DNA of 64,000 nucleotides, taken from the NCBI RefSeq assembly GCF_019334305.1, contig NZ_JAHWGH010000017.1:124001-188000 (forward strand), written 5' to 3'. Position numbers and translations under genes: made by a program. The DNA comes from Rossellomorea orangium (GTDB lineage Bacteria > Bacillota > Bacilli > Bacillales > Bacillaceae_B). The notes below the pieces were generated by a model. It made no database searches. It was not told the origin of the DNA and saw nothing but the letters and a program-made list of their open reading frames with translations. Shown here one piece after another: positions 40,642 to 50,296 of this stretch; the first letter of the stretch is position 1, and every line of letters begins with the position of its first letter.

Positions 40642-42288
40642 ATGAATCCTTTGATGAGAATCGATAAAAAAGATGCAACACTCGCCATGGCCCATATCTA
40701 TGTTGGATTCTTCGCCCTGGCACTAGGGGGATTGGCAGGGTTATTGCAGGTTTTAGTACGTTCAGGCCGTTTCACTTTACCCGCTGGAATCGGATATTAT
40801 CAAGTATTGACGGTTCACGGGGTATTACTCGGATTAGTACTTACGACATTCTTTATCCTGGGATTCCAGCATGCGGCCATTTCCCGAACGTCAGGTACCT
40901 ATTCCAAGAAATCCCTTATGATGGGGTGGGCAGGATTCTGGATCATGCTCCTTGGCACGATCATGGCTGCCGTTATGATTCTATTAAATGAAGCCACGGT
41001 ACTCTATACATTTTATGCTCCTCTGCAGGCACATTGGATTTTCTACTTAGGATTGACATTCGTGGTTGTTGGAAGTTGGTTTGGCGGTGCAGGGATGATC
41101 ATGAAATACATGAGCTGGAGGAAGGAACATCCCGGACAGCCGAGCCCATTATTAACCTTCATGGCTGTTATCAACACCGTCTTATGGATCGTTGCCACCA
41201 TTGGTGTAGCAGGAACTGTTTTATTCCAGCTTCTCCCCTGGTCCCTTGGTTTGGTGGACAGGGTCGACGTTCTTGTCAGTCGCACGTTATTCTGGTACTT
41301 CGGTCATCCACTCGTGTATTTTTGGTTGTTGCCTGCTTATATGGCCTGGTACGTGATCATCCCAAAAATCATAGGGGGGAAAATCTTTTCCGATTCATTG
41401 GCACGCCTATCTTTTATCCTGTTCCTTCTGTTCTCTATTCCCGTCGGTTTCCATCACCAATTGGTAGAACCTGGAATAGATGCGTATTGGAAGTTCCTGC
41501 AGGTAGTCCTGACGTTCATGGTTGTGATTCCTTCCCTGATGACGGCATTCTCGCTGTTTGCAACCTTTGAAATGTACGGACGTTCCAAAGGGGCTAAGGG
41601 ATTATTCGGGTGGTTCAAGAAGCTTCCATGGTCTGATGCACGGTTTACTGTACCATTTATCGGGATGGTCGCTTTCATCCCTGCAGGAGCTGGCGGCTTG
41701 ATCAATGCATCTAACCAAATGAATCAGGTTGTTCATAATACAATATGGGTGACCGGTCATTTCCATTTAACACTTGCCACGTCTGTCGTTTTAACGTTCT
41801 TTGGTATCTCTTACTGGTTAGTACCTCATTTAACTGGACGTGTCTTGACGAAAGCGATGAACAAACTGGCCATCGTCCAAGCCATCGTCTGGGCGGTAGG
41901 GATGAGCATCATGTCTGGTGCCATGCATGCAGCTGGTTTACTGGGTGCCCCAAGAAGGTCTTCTTATTCCACCTATGGTGATGCATCACAGGCAATGGAT
42001 TGGATCCCCTATCAAATCGCCCAGGGTGTTGGCGGGACCATCCTTTTCATGGGAATCATTCTCGTTCTATACATCTTCATCAACCTGGCATTCTTTGCAC
42101 CGAGAGGAGAGGAAGAATTTCCTGTAGGCGAACAAGCAGAAGCAGCCGATAGAACCCCAATGGTCCTTGAAAACTGGAAAATTTGGTTAACCATCTTAGC
42201 GGCTCTCATTCTTGTTGCCTACTCTGCCCCATTCATCGACATGATCCAAAATGCACCGCCCGCATCTAAAGGGTACCGTATGTGGTAA
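40642..42288 (+). CDS. cbaA: Cytochrome c oxidase subunit I (ba3/b(o/a)3 type, CbaA)
   Basis: The 548-residue heme-copper oxidase subunit has about 13 membrane helices. The CuB and heme ligands are visible: HGVLLGLV (helix II His), FWYFGHPLVYFWLLPAY, HHQLVEPG and VTGHFHLTLATS. Lack of the helix VI Glu of A-family oxidases and the small operon (IIa-II-I, no subunit III) place it in the B family. It reduces oxygen to water with proton pumping and is usually high affinity. Confidence 0.94.
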   Translation: MNPLMRIDKKDATLAMAHIYVGFFALALGGLAGLLQVLVRSGRFTLPAGIGYYQVLTVHGVLLGLVLTTFFILGFQHAAISRTSGTYSKKSLMMGWAGFWIMLLGTIMAAVMILLNEATVLYTFYAPLQAHWIFYLGLTFVVVGSWFGGAGMIMKYMSWRKEHPGQPSPLLTFMAVINTVLWIVATIGVAGTVLFQLLPWSLGLVDRVDVLVSRTLFWYFGHPLVYFWLLPAYMAWYVIIPKIIGGKIFSDSLARLSFILFLLFSIPVGFHHQLVEPGIDAYWKFLQVVLTFMVVIPSLMTAFSLFATFEMYGRSKGAKGLFGWFKKLPWSDARFTVPFIGMVAFIPAGAGGLINASNQMNQVVHNTIWVTGHFHLTLATSVVLTFFGISYWLVPHLTGRVLTKAMNKLAIVQAIVWAVGMSIMSGAMHAAGLLGAPRRSSYSTYGDASQAMDWIPYQIAQGVGGTILFMGIILVLYIFINLAFFAPRGEEEFPVGEQAEAADRTPMVLENWKIWLTILAALILVAYSAPFIDMIQNAPPASKGYRMW

Positions 42289-42293
42289 CAAGA

Positions 42294-42330
42294 AAAGCTC
42301 CAGGGGCTTGCGCTGGAGCGACAAGCATTA
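42294..42330 (+). repeat. Degenerate copy of the long palindromic repeat, with hairpin
   Basis: GCTCCAG-N9-CTGGAGC forms a hairpin, followed by GCGACAAGCATTATAAG. The pieces GGGGCTT and GCGACAAGCAT recur in the repeat units at 56679-57176. Confidence 0.45.
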
Positions 42331-42332
42331 TA

Positions 42333-42363
42333 AGAGGCTGCTTCAAATGAAGCAGCCTCTTTA
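42333..42363. terminator. Terminator between cbaA and the GyrI-like gene
   Basis: AGAGGCTGCTTC and GAAGCAGCCTCT form a perfect 12-base stem around AAAT. T-tract is moderate on the plus strand (TTTACTATTT). Confidence 0.75.
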
Positions 42364-42831
42364 CTATTTCTGTTTAATAGGGACAAAGAGCTCTAATTTC
42401 CGTTCATCTTCCGTTTCGTTGATTTCTCTATCCTGGGATAGATACTTCTCGACACTCAGTCTGGAGTAGTCCTTCTCAAACCCGTTTTCTTTAATCCAGT
42501 TAAAGATAGCAAAGTAGGCTTGCTCCACTTCCGTCGAAAGACCTCTATAAAGGGCGTGGGCATACTCTCCGGCAGGGAGTGACAGTTCAACCAGCCCCGG
42601 TGGAAGCTTCTCCACACGATCAACCTCCACGGTACAATAGTACGTAAAATCAGTCGCTCTGTCATGGAAAGGTGCATATATGCATTCATCTCCATTGATA
42701 TGATGAATGGATGGGATCATCTGTTGAAATTTAGTGAATAGTCTTGGAATCTCGGAACCTCTTCCATATGGACCGGTCCAACCTATTCCAACAAGTAATT
42801 TATCCTCCAGTGATGCTACATTAATTTCCAT
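42364..42831 (-). CDS. GyrI-like small-molecule-binding domain protein
   Basis: The 155-residue single-domain protein resembles the AraC effector-binding/GyrI fold: YGRGSEIPRLFTKF, DFTYYCTVEVD, LPAGEYAHALYRG and ERKLELFVPIK. Such stand-alone domains bind cationic or aromatic small molecules. No DNA-binding domain is present. It lies 22 bases downstream of the M32 carboxypeptidase. Confidence 0.82.
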   Translation of the reverse strand: MEINVASLEDKLLVGIGWTGPYGRGSEIPRLFTKFQQMIPSIHHINGDECIYAPFHDRATDFTYYCTVEVDRVEKLPPGLVELSLPAGEYAHALYRGLSTEVEQAYFAIFNWIKENGFEKDYSRLSVEKYLSQDREINETEDERKLELFVPIKQK

Positions 42832-42853
42832 GATTTTGCCTCCAATGTATTTG

Positions 42854-44368
42854 TTAATTCAAGGAATAAACCTTTGAATACTTCTCCGTCAGATAATCGG
42901 CCAAGTATTGGGCATTGAGCCCTTCCCCAGTCACTTCCCTGATAATTTCAAGCGGTTTTTTCATCTTGCCCCACTGGTGCACATTCGTCGTCAACCATTC
43001 TCTTACTGGTGTAAGGTTTCCTCGTTCCAACAGTTCTTCATAATGAGGAATATCCTTTAACATGGCACGCTTTAACTGTGCCGCATACATATATCCTAAT
43101 GCGTATGACGGAAAGTAACCAAAGCTCCCCCCTGCCCAATGAACATCCTGCAGCACTCCTTCACCGTTATGTGAAGGACGTATACCTAAGTATTCTTCAT
43201 ATTTTTGATTCCAGATTTCAGGGAGATTTTCCACTTCGATCTCATCGTTAAATAATCCTTTTTCAATTTCATAGCGAATAATGATATGTAAAGCATATGT
43301 TAACTCATCTGCCTCGATCCGGATTAAAGAGGGCTTCGACTCATTGATCGCTCTGTAGAAATCACTTAATTCAACGGAATCAAATTGTCCTGTCGAGTAT
43401 TCCTTCAGCAACGAATAATTCTGTTTCCAGAAAGCGTGCTCCCTTCCTACAAAGTTTTCATAAAACAGCGATTGGGATTCATGAATCCCCATTGACGTTC
43501 CCGTACAAAGAGGGGTACCCATCAAGTCTTTTGAAATGTTTTGTTCATATAGTGCATGACCACCCTCATGAATTGTACCAAAGACTGCTGTTCTCCAATC
43601 ACTTTCGTCATATTTAGTAGTTACCCTCACATCACCAGGGTTTAAACCAATCGCAAATGGATGTACTGTTTCGTCCAATCTGCCGGAGTTAAAATCGTAT
43701 CCCATTTGTTCAAGGATTTTTAAACTGAACTGTTTTTGTTTATCTTTAGGAAAGTTTTTATAAAGGAAATCGGTTTGTGGTTTATTTTCCAATTGAGAAA
43801 TCTTATGTACAAGTGGAACGATTTGATCTCTAAGATCGCCAAAAACCCTGTCCAACACGTTTACTGTTACACCCGGCTCATACATATCCAGTAATGTATC
43901 ATATTTATTTTCTTCATAACCCCAATAATCAATGAAGCGTTTTGTGAATGCCACAAGCTTCTCTAAGTAAGGCTTGAACATATCGAAATCCGCTTTTTCT
44001 TTTGCCTCTTCCCAGACACCTTCCGCTTTTGATTGTAATACTACGTATTCCCTATACTCAGAAGCAGGGATTTTTTTATTTCGATCATATTCTTTTTGAC
44101 ATTCTTCCAATAATTTCTGTGTCATTTCATCCAATTGATCCATCTCTGGAGAGAGTTTCGCCAGGTAAGCGGCCATTTCACTCGAAGTGGACATTTCAAA
44201 TAGTTCTGATGATAGCATCCCGATGACTTCTGATCGCTGCTCAACTCCATTTTTTGGAGCACCCGTCCTTAAGTCCCAGAACATCAATCCCAGTGCTTCA
44301 TTATATGCAGACATTTTTTTCACATAATCATTAAATTGATTTATTGTCTCTGTTACTGATTCTTTCAT
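42854..44368 (-). CDS. ypwA: Metallocarboxypeptidase M32 (YpwA)
   Basis: The 504-residue enzyme carries GTIHEGGHALYEQN (HExxH zinc motif near residue 270), the family segments GTSMGIHESQSLFYEN and RIEADELTY, and HNGEGVLQDVHWAGGSFGYFPSYALGY in the C-terminal half. It removes C-terminal residues from peptides in the cytosol. Length matches B. subtilis YpwA (501). Confidence 0.95.
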   Translation of the reverse strand: MKESVTETINQFNDYVKKMSAYNEALGLMFWDLRTGAPKNGVEQRSEVIGMLSSELFEMSTSSEMAAYLAKLSPEMDQLDEMTQKLLEECQKEYDRNKKIPASEYREYVVLQSKAEGVWEEAKEKADFDMFKPYLEKLVAFTKRFIDYWGYEENKYDTLLDMYEPGVTVNVLDRVFGDLRDQIVPLVHKISQLENKPQTDFLYKNFPKDKQKQFSLKILEQMGYDFNSGRLDETVHPFAIGLNPGDVRVTTKYDESDWRTAVFGTIHEGGHALYEQNISKDLMGTPLCTGTSMGIHESQSLFYENFVGREHAFWKQNYSLLKEYSTGQFDSVELSDFYRAINESKPSLIRIEADELTYALHIIIRYEIEKGLFNDEIEVENLPEIWNQKYEEYLGIRPSHNGEGVLQDVHWAGGSFGYFPSYALGYMYAAQLKRAMLKDIPHYEELLERGNLTPVREWLTTNVHQWGKMKKPLEIIREVTGEGLNAQYLADYLTEKYSKVYSLN

Positions 44369-44503
44369 TTTATAAAGCCCCCTTTTTTTACATACAATCT
44401 ATTTTATCATATTTTTCTGGAAACTTGGCTTCAGAAACGTTTGGGGATGAATGAATCATCGTTTTAGCTATTATCATCCATGCTAAAAGAACCTGGATCC
44501 ATT

Positions 44504-44527
44504 AAAAAAGCCGCCCATCCAGGCGGC
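44504..44527 (-). terminator. Terminator of the DinG-like helicase gene
   Basis: GCCGCC and GGCGGC around a 6-base loop, followed on the minus strand by TTTTTTAAT. Confidence 0.8.
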
Positions 44528-44540
44528 ATCATTTCAATCT

Positions 44541-46466
44541 CTATGCATTCAGTACTTCAATTCCGACTGGTAAAACCGATTCTACCAGTCCTTTGAAGGA
44601 TGTTTCAGTGTCATTCATTAGAACATGGATGCTTCCCTTGTCTTCACTCGTACGAATCAAGCGGCCGATCCCTTGTCTCAAGCGAAGGATCATATAAGGA
44701 ATGTCTACTTCTTGCATTGCATCTGAGGCATGATTCCGTTTCGCATCAAATACCGGGTCCTTTGGCGGGAATGGAAGCGAGTAGATAATCACCTGCGAAA
44801 GAGACTCACCAGGCACGTCCAGACCTTCCCATAAGTGATAGGAACAAAGAACCGTAGATGTTTCCTGCTGGAACTGTTCTACCGTATCACTGATTTCTCT
44901 GTCACCTTCATAAATCACATCCCAGGCTTGATCCCCCTGTTGAAGTTGATAAGACCTGAAAGCATTCATTTCATTCTTGGATGAGAAGAGAATCAACGTT
45001 TTCCCTTGGTTACTCTTAAGTTGATCAAATGCATACTGACTCTTTGCGTTTGCCTCGGCATCCAGTGATGGAAGATAGGCTTTCATCATCTCTTCGTACT
45101 CATAAGGTGATTCCACTGAGAATTTTTCATATTGTTCGATCCCCAGCGACTGGGAAACATATGAGAAATCTTTATTATAAGACAGAGTGGCAGAAGAGAA
45201 AATGAATGGAATACTTTGAGAAAATACTTGTTCTTTCAGAATTTCCTCTACTAATCTAGGCATCACGACAAAGGTATGCTCTTCTTTTGATGTTTCCAAC
45301 CAATAGATTCCTTTCTCGTCATCTAAAAATAGTTTCAAGGAATATTGAATTTGCTCCAGATATTCTTCCACAACCTTTAGTAAATAATCATCCATGACAT
45401 ACATTTCTGATTCAAATACGAGCTCATTCAATAGACTTTCGATTTTCTCAGTAAGTGATCTGCCCTGCTGTAATATTGATTCAGACCGGGTAATATACTG
45501 CCTTTCGGAACCAATCTCTGCTTTGGATTCCTTTTCCAATAAATCGAACCACTTTTCATTTTCCAACATGATGTCTTCAATGATATACAGTGTCTCTTCC
45601 CTCATATCCGATGATGATAGCTTTTCAAGAAGGCTTTCAAGTGTCTCCATTCTCATTCGGTACGTCATCGCTTTTTGAGAAGCGAATTCCAGCAGATGAC
45701 CCTCATCAAATACGACGGAGCTCGCTTCCGGTAGGAGTGGAAGCTGTCCTTCCCGCTTTCTGCTCTCCTTTGTCCAGATATGCTCCATGTAAAAATCATG
45801 GGAGCAAATTATCAAGTCAGCCGCGTTCCGATAATGTTCACGATGAAGGGTTAGACCACAGCGGTGGCGATAGACGCATGACATGCAGTCCTGAAGGGAG
45901 TCCCAGCCTACATGATTCCATTCTTCATCTGACAACCCGGCATATTCTTTACGGTCCCCATAATGGGTGAAGCTTCGCATGGAGGAATTATCATGAACAA
46001 ATCCCGGCAATTCTTCCCACATATCCAGATAGAGTTCATCATTCGAAACGTTCTCTTCCAGTTTTTTAATGCAAAGATACTGCTCCCTCGATTTTGCAAG
46101 TCTAACATCTATGTCTAAGTCAAGTGCGCTTTCAAGCTTCTTTATATCCCCTTCTTTTTTGACAATCTGCTCTATGAGCGTTTCGTCGGCACAGGCGATG
46201 ATTGCAGGCTTCCCTGTATACCTCGCATAGGATAATGCATATAGAAGATACACCAGGGTTTTCCCTGTACCAACTCCTGCTTCCGCAAACATGACCTGCT
46301 TATTTTTATATGCTTGATTGAGCTGAAAAGCCATAAAGACCTGTTCATCTCGTAAATCAAATCCCTTTTCAGGCAATAAATCATAAAAAACATCACCGAC
46401 CCAATCGGATAATGCTTCATAAAAGGATTGCTCCTTCGTAAGTTCAAATGGTAATTTTCTTCTCAT
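44541..46466 (-). CDS. ypvA: DinG/XPD-family DNA helicase (YpvA)
   Basis: The 641-residue protein has the XPD-like helicase core: Walker A EAGVGTGKTLVYLL near residue 65, DEAH-type VVFDEGHLLEF, and the C-terminal LCSYHLWEGLDVPG and RQGIGRLIRTSEDKG motifs. Cys residues in CMSCVYRHRCG could be the four-Cys iron-sulfur cluster typical of the family. It unwinds DNA 5'-3' and is implicated in repair. No LexA box was seen. Confidence 0.93.
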   Translation of the reverse strand: MRRKLPFELTKEQSFYEALSDWVGDVFYDLLPEKGFDLRDEQVFMAFQLNQAYKNKQVMFAEAGVGTGKTLVYLLYALSYARYTGKPAIIACADETLIEQIVKKEGDIKKLESALDLDIDVRLAKSREQYLCIKKLEENVSNDELYLDMWEELPGFVHDNSSMRSFTHYGDRKEYAGLSDEEWNHVGWDSLQDCMSCVYRHRCGLTLHREHYRNAADLIICSHDFYMEHIWTKESRKREGQLPLLPEASSVVFDEGHLLEFASQKAMTYRMRMETLESLLEKLSSSDMREETLYIIEDIMLENEKWFDLLEKESKAEIGSERQYITRSESILQQGRSLTEKIESLLNELVFESEMYVMDDYLLKVVEEYLEQIQYSLKLFLDDEKGIYWLETSKEEHTFVVMPRLVEEILKEQVFSQSIPFIFSSATLSYNKDFSYVSQSLGIEQYEKFSVESPYEYEEMMKAYLPSLDAEANAKSQYAFDQLKSNQGKTLILFSSKNEMNAFRSYQLQQGDQAWDVIYEGDREISDTVEQFQQETSTVLCSYHLWEGLDVPGESLSQVIIYSLPFPPKDPVFDAKRNHASDAMQEVDIPYMILRLRQGIGRLIRTSEDKGSIHVLMNDTETSFKGLVESVLPVGIEVLNA

Positions 46467-46584
46467 ATGGACCTCCTGCGTGACACAATATTTCTAATTT
46501 ACTAGAATTTTTTCCTGTTGAAAAGGGGTAATGGACAAATAATCTGACGTCCCTCTATGGTAACAAACAAAAGAAAAGAGACTC

Positions 46585-46618
46585 TCCATACAAAGGGTGA
46601 GTCTACCATTTGTATGGA
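46585..46618 (-). terminator. Terminator of the 55-residue gene
   Basis: TCCATACAAA and TTTGTATGGA form a perfect 10-base stem with a 14-base loop; TCTCTTTTCTTTT follows on the minus strand. Confidence 0.5.
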
Positions 46619-46643
46619 TGTCCCTGGTCTTTCGAGACTGTAC

Positions 46644-46811
46644 TCAGTCGTATATTCTCTTTTTTCTAAGCAATTCATATTGAAATGCTTGATCCAGATC
46701 TTTCGCAGCTTCATGCAAGTCTGCACCCGCTCCTTCTTCACCCGATATGGAAGAAATGGAGCTTTGTAAGGCTTGATAGATTTTGTGGAAATCGATGGAA
46801 GAATGGTCCAT
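46644..46811 (-). CDS. Small 55-residue protein of unknown function
   Basis: From the ATG at 46811 (AGGGGAGTGAATAGG upstream) the product is acidic and helical: MDHSSIDFHKIYQALQSSIS, GADLHEAAKDLDQAFQYELL, RKKRIYD. No family is recognised. It is short enough to be missed; the good site and following terminator support it. The in-frame ATG at 46883 has no site. Confidence 0.5.
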   Translation of the reverse strand: MDHSSIDFHKIYQALQSSISSISGEEGAGADLHEAAKDLDQAFQYELLRKKRIYD

Positions 46812-46907
46812 CCTATTCACTCCCCTAAAAATGATAGAACTATTATACGCAGGAAGTGAAAAGGATATTCTGAACTTCTTCATCTTTTTTTATTCAAACA
46901 GGAAAAA

Positions 46908-48044
46908 TCATTTTCTCGGTGGACGCGGCCCCCAATATTGATAATAGTCTGTCCTTATGAATCCATTGAACAATTTACGTTTCTTGGTGGCTTGCTTCCC
47001 GTAGCACTGTTCAAAGTTCTCATGGGAAGTCAGCATGTATACAGACCAAGTATCCAGCTTTTCAAAGGCTTTTCCCATCTCCTGATACATATGCTCTACC
47101 TCTTTACGTTCACCTAAACGTTCTCCATAAGGAGGATTTCCAACGATGATTCCGTATTCTAAGTCTGAAGTGAAATCTCTGACTTGCATTTGCTTGAATT
47201 TCACCAGGTCGCCTAGCCCTGCTTCTAATGCATTTTCTTTGGAAACTTCGACCATTCTATGATCGATATCCGTACCGAGTATTTCAAGTGGTTGGTCATA
47301 GTTAGCCAAATCCTCAGCTTCCAGACGAGTTTTCTCCCATACATCATTAGGCATTAACGGCCATTCCTCCGACAAGAACTCACGGTTGAATCCAGGTGCA
47401 ATATTCTGGCCGATCAGAGCGGCTTCAATCGCAATGGTCCCTGACCCGCAAAACGGATCAACAAACGGGCGATCAGGATTCCAGGTCGTTAATTGGATCA
47501 ATGCCGCTGCCAGGGTTTCCTTTAATGGGGCTTCACCTTGACCGATACGGTATCCCCTTTTATGAAGACCCTGTCCACTTGTATCCAGTGTGATGCTTGC
47601 CACGTCTTTGTGGATGGCAACCTCAATTTTAAAAAGAGGTCCCGTTTCATCCAGCCAGGATGTTCTTTTGTAAGCAGTACGCAGACGTTCCACAATCGCT
47701 TTCTTGACGATCGCCTGGCAGTCAGGCACGCTGTACAGCTTTGATTTAACGGATTTACCCTGTACGGGGAACTCTGCATCTACAGGGAGGAAATCCTCCC
47801 AGGGAAGCTTCTTTGTATTCTCGAATAGCTCATCGAAGGAATACGCTTTAAATTCTCCCACAAGGATCTTGATTCTGTCGGCAGTTCTCAACCACATATT
47901 GGCCCGTGCAATCGCCGTTTCATCCCCCTTGAAGATGACCTTCCCGTTTTCAACCTGACAATCGTACCCCAGTTCCTTCACTTCTTTGGCAACAATCGAT
48001 TCCAAGCCCATCGCTGCCGTTGCGATTAATGTATATGTACCCAT
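46908..48044 (-). CDS. ypsC: THUMP-domain class I RNA methyltransferase (YpsC/RlmL type)
   Basis: The 378-residue protein has an N-terminal ferredoxin/THUMP half (residues 1-155) and a C-terminal methyltransferase with FVDPFCGSGTIAIEAAL and IVGNPPYGERLG (NPPY motif IV of N-methyltransferases). It is the family that makes N2-methylguanosine in 23S rRNA (RlmL) or tRNA. In B. subtilis it lies beside rnpB, as here. Confidence 0.92.
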   Translation of the reverse strand: MGTYTLIATAAMGLESIVAKEVKELGYDCQVENGKVIFKGDETAIARANMWLRTADRIKILVGEFKAYSFDELFENTKKLPWEDFLPVDAEFPVQGKSVKSKLYSVPDCQAIVKKAIVERLRTAYKRTSWLDETGPLFKIEVAIHKDVASITLDTSGQGLHKRGYRIGQGEAPLKETLAAALIQLTTWNPDRPFVDPFCGSGTIAIEAALIGQNIAPGFNREFLSEEWPLMPNDVWEKTRLEAEDLANYDQPLEILGTDIDHRMVEVSKENALEAGLGDLVKFKQMQVRDFTSDLEYGIIVGNPPYGERLGERKEVEHMYQEMGKAFEKLDTWSVYMLTSHENFEQCYGKQATKKRKLFNGFIRTDYYQYWGPRPPRK

Positions 48045-48103
48045 AATGTCACCCCGCTCAAAAATATCACACTACAATAGTATGTACCTGTACTCATTAA
48101 AAT

Positions 48104-48151
48104 AAAAAGGACTGATACAAAAGAGCAGTGTATTACCTGCATGTATCAGTC
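48104..48151 (-). terminator. Terminator of rnpB
   Basis: GACTGATACA and TGTATCAGTC form a 10-base stem with a long loop, followed by CTTTTTATTTT on the minus strand. Confidence 0.85.
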
Positions 48152-48184
48152 ACTTGCATTATTAAATCCATATTGCTTTTATCC

Positions 48185-48594
48185 CGTAATAGTGTTTTGT
48201 AAGCCATGTTTTGTTCCGTTGTACTGCAAGCGACTATTTGTCTCGTACTCGGGCGGTAATCATCTATCTACAAAGGAAATTCCTTTGTCCCTCTCTTCGT
48301 TCAATTCCTCTGAGAGGATTCCCCTACCTAATTTGGGTTTCTCGCTCGTGGGGTTTACCTCGTTCCACTCCTGTCATTTCTAACAGGACTTCGTCACTGT
48401 GGCACTTTCAAAGTAGTCACACCATATCTCAGGAAATGAGACGTAGGTGTTTTCCCTGCCGTCAGCCCAATTTGAGCTGCCCTAGCTTATGAATTGGCTA
48501 GGCACGAACACTACGTGCATCTCAGCACCGTGCGAGCATGGACTTTCCTCTACAACTTAACGTTGCAGCGATTACCCAAACACCATTAAGGAAC
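48185..48594 (-). ncRNA. rnpB: RNase P RNA, bacterial class B
   Basis: The minus strand reads GGGTAATCGCTGCA and GAGGAAAGTCCATGCTCGCA near the 5' end, GGTGCTGAGATGC, GAAAGTGCCACAGTGACGAA and GGAACGAGGTAAACCCC in the middle, and GTAGATAGATGATTACCGCC and AAACATGGCTTAC near the 3' end. These are the universally conserved elements of the RNase P ribozyme, which matures tRNA 5' ends. The overall order matches B. subtilis rnpB (about 400 nt), so class B. The 3' end is placed approximately. It sits between ypsC and gpsB, as in B. subtilis. Confidence 0.96.
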
Positions 48595-48605
48595 AGCAAT
48601 AACTA

Positions 48606-48634
48606 ATTATACGGTATTTCACCTAGAAATTCAA
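48606..48634 (-). promoter_or_regulatory. Promoter of rnpB
   Basis: TTGAAT (48629-48634) and TATAAT (48606-48611) are 17 bases apart, placing the start next to the mature 5' end. It abuts the gpsB stop. Confidence 0.8.
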
Positions 48635-48643
48635 CTGGAAAAA

Positions 48644-48952
48644 TCAGTCGTATAATTTATTTCCAAATACGTGCTTTTCTAAATTGGACAGACGTTTTAA
48701 AATATCGAAATTGGTTGTTCCTGTCTGCTGTGGTGGAGCCTGTGTACGTTGCTTAGCAGCACCTTCTGCCTGCTTTTTCAAACGCAGGTTTTCCTGCTGA
48801 AGATCTTCTATCTCTTGATGAAAGGTTTCATAATCTTTAATAATCAAGTCTAAAAATTTATCCACGTCTTCCGGCTTATATCCCCGCATTCCACTTTTGA
48901 ATTCTTTCTCGAGAATATCCTTTGCCGTTAATTTCACTTTATCTGAGATCAT
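48644..48952 (-). CDS. gpsB: Cell-division and cell-wall coordinator GpsB
   Basis: The 102-residue DivIVA-like protein starts [20 protein letters not shown] and continues [21 protein letters not shown], then a coiled coil and a Gln-rich linker, and ends with the conserved C-terminal helix [14 protein letters not shown]. GpsB shuttles PBP1 (PonA) between septum and side wall. GAGGTGAATAG sets the ATG at 48952. Confidence 0.97.
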   Translation of the reverse strand: MISDKVKLTAKDILEKEFKSGMRGYKPEDVDKFLDLIIKDYETFHQEIEDLQQENLRLKKQAEGAAKQRTQAPPQQTGTTNFDILKRLSNLEKHVFGNKLYD

Positions 48953-49056
48953 TCTATTCACCTCTATATTTATCACTATCATTTTTTCAAAAAACCATCA
49001 TTTTGTCAATCTATTTCAAATGAATTCGGTGGTATATCGGCTTGAATCCTGCTTAC

Positions 49057-49614
49057 TCAGTCTGTTTTCCACTGCTCTTCTTCAACGATCCATTGAAGAT
49101 CCTGAAAACTGATTGCCCTTAATTCAAAAGAAGGATCGGACTCTTTTTTCCTCTTCGCTTCATCATAGAAGTATTTGGGCGAACCATCTTTTTCCTCATC
49201 ATATAGAATGATGCAAGAGTGACTTTTTTGTAAAAATAATTGATTCTTATTCCGGAACTGCTGTGGATTCTGATAAGGATGCTTTGAAATCGTTTCGACA
49301 AAATCAGCTTGAGACAGAATCAGTTCGTAATATTCCTTGTTCTGGTCATTCCAGTTTTCTTCCTGAGAAATGAATGGTGTCAGGACGGCCAATTTCAACT
49401 CAGGGTAATCTTCCTGAAGTTCAAAAACAACTTCCGCCCCCCAGAGTTCTACACCAAGCTGTCCACTGATGAGCACCCATTCCAAGCCAATATCCAAGAG
49501 AGATAACAGTTCTTTCCTCAATGCTTGCTTTATGTAATAAACGGCTTTGTCATCCTGCTTGAAAATTCCCAATTCAAAGGATTTATACCCAGTTACACAT
49601 GCAACATTCCCCAA
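49057..49614 (-). CDS. ypsA: YpsA (SLOG superfamily, DUF1273)
   Basis: From the TTG at 49614 the product has 185 residues: [40 protein letters not shown] and [17 protein letters not shown]. It is YpsA, a SLOG-fold protein linked with GpsB-dependent cell division. AAAGGGG seven bases upstream supports the TTG; the frame to 49659 is upstream of it. Confidence 0.93.
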   Translation of the reverse strand: MGNVACVTGYKSFELGIFKQDDKAVYYIKQALRKELLSLLDIGLEWVLISGQLGVELWGAEVVFELQEDYPELKLAVLTPFISQEENWNDQNKEYYELILSQADFVETISKHPYQNPQQFRNKNQLFLQKSHSCIILYDEEKDGSPKYFYDEAKRKKESDPSFELRAISFQDLQWIVEEEQWKTD

Positions 49615-49752
49615 ATTGAAAACCCCTTTACTCCGGGTACATCCGGTACCTTTACTCACTTAGTGTACCCTAATCCTTTACTGTATATTGTATCATATTT
49701 CATCTGTTTCTAAAGATCGGGAAATCTTTCAGGATGATCATCCTTCGCTATT

Positions 49753-49788
49753 AAAAAAGGAGAGATGCTCCTTCAAGAAAGATCTCTC
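49753..49788 (-). terminator. Hairpin downstream of cotD
   Basis: GAGAGAT and ATCTCTC pair with a 15-base loop and are followed by CTTTTTTAAT on the minus strand. Confidence 0.6.
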
Positions 49789-49876
49789 TCGTATATGATA
49801 ATGTGCAGAAACACTCTATCACTACATACTGAGTCCAGTCTTTTAGATGCATCCCTTTGAAATCATCATTGATATA

Positions 49877-50188
49877 TTATCTTCCCATACCGTATGGGCC
49901 GAATGGTGGTCTTGGCCGAGGTCCGAATCCTGGTCCCCCTGGGCCTTGAGGTCCTCCAGGGCCTCCAGGTCCTCCACCACAATTAAACTGTTGATGTGAA
50001 ACACTGTCTACTTGTGATTGTGTCTGCGGGAAATAATGCTTATGTTGATACATAACATTATTCACGTTTGTTGTGTGGGTCGGGTGGATATGAGGCACCT
50101 CATAAGTCGTCATGTTGTGATTCACACAACATTTAGTCGGGTGTACAACTGCAGGTAGTACTTGATTAGGTCTTGGTCTGCAATACAT
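49877..50188 (-). CDS. cotD: Spore inner-coat protein CotD
   Basis: The 103-residue protein is rich in Cys and His in the first half (MYCRPRPNQVLPAVVHPTKC, VPHIHPTHTTNVNN) and in Gly/Pro repeats in the second (GGPGGPGGPQGPGGPG). This is the CotD pattern. It is a mother-cell coat protein; the sigma-K-type promoter at 50227-50255 agrees. AAAGGAGAG precedes the start. Confidence 0.92.
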   Translation of the reverse strand: MYCRPRPNQVLPAVVHPTKCCVNHNMTTYEVPHIHPTHTTNVNNVMYQHKHYFPQTQSQVDSVSHQQFNCGGGPGGPGGPQGPGGPGFGPRPRPPFGPYGMGR

Positions 50189-50226
50189 ACTAACGCTCTC
50201 CTTTCATCGCTTAGTTGTTACAATAA

Positions 50227-50255
50227 TAGCCTATGAAGAAGAGAGGGTACATGTA
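50227..50255 (-). promoter_or_regulatory. Sigma-K promoter of cotD
   Basis: CATAGGCTA (50227-50235) is the CATA-N3-TA -10; the element TACA (50252-50255) lies 16 bases upstream, as the sigma-K consensus AC requires. Confidence 0.7.
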
Positions 50256-50296
50256 CTAATGAAAATACCTATTTTTAGGAAGAACATTTTTTATCG

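Noticed and set aside
46502..46741. 79-codon minus-strand frame downstream of the 55-residue gene
   Set aside because: No ribosome binding site, and it overlaps the better-supported small gene and its terminator.
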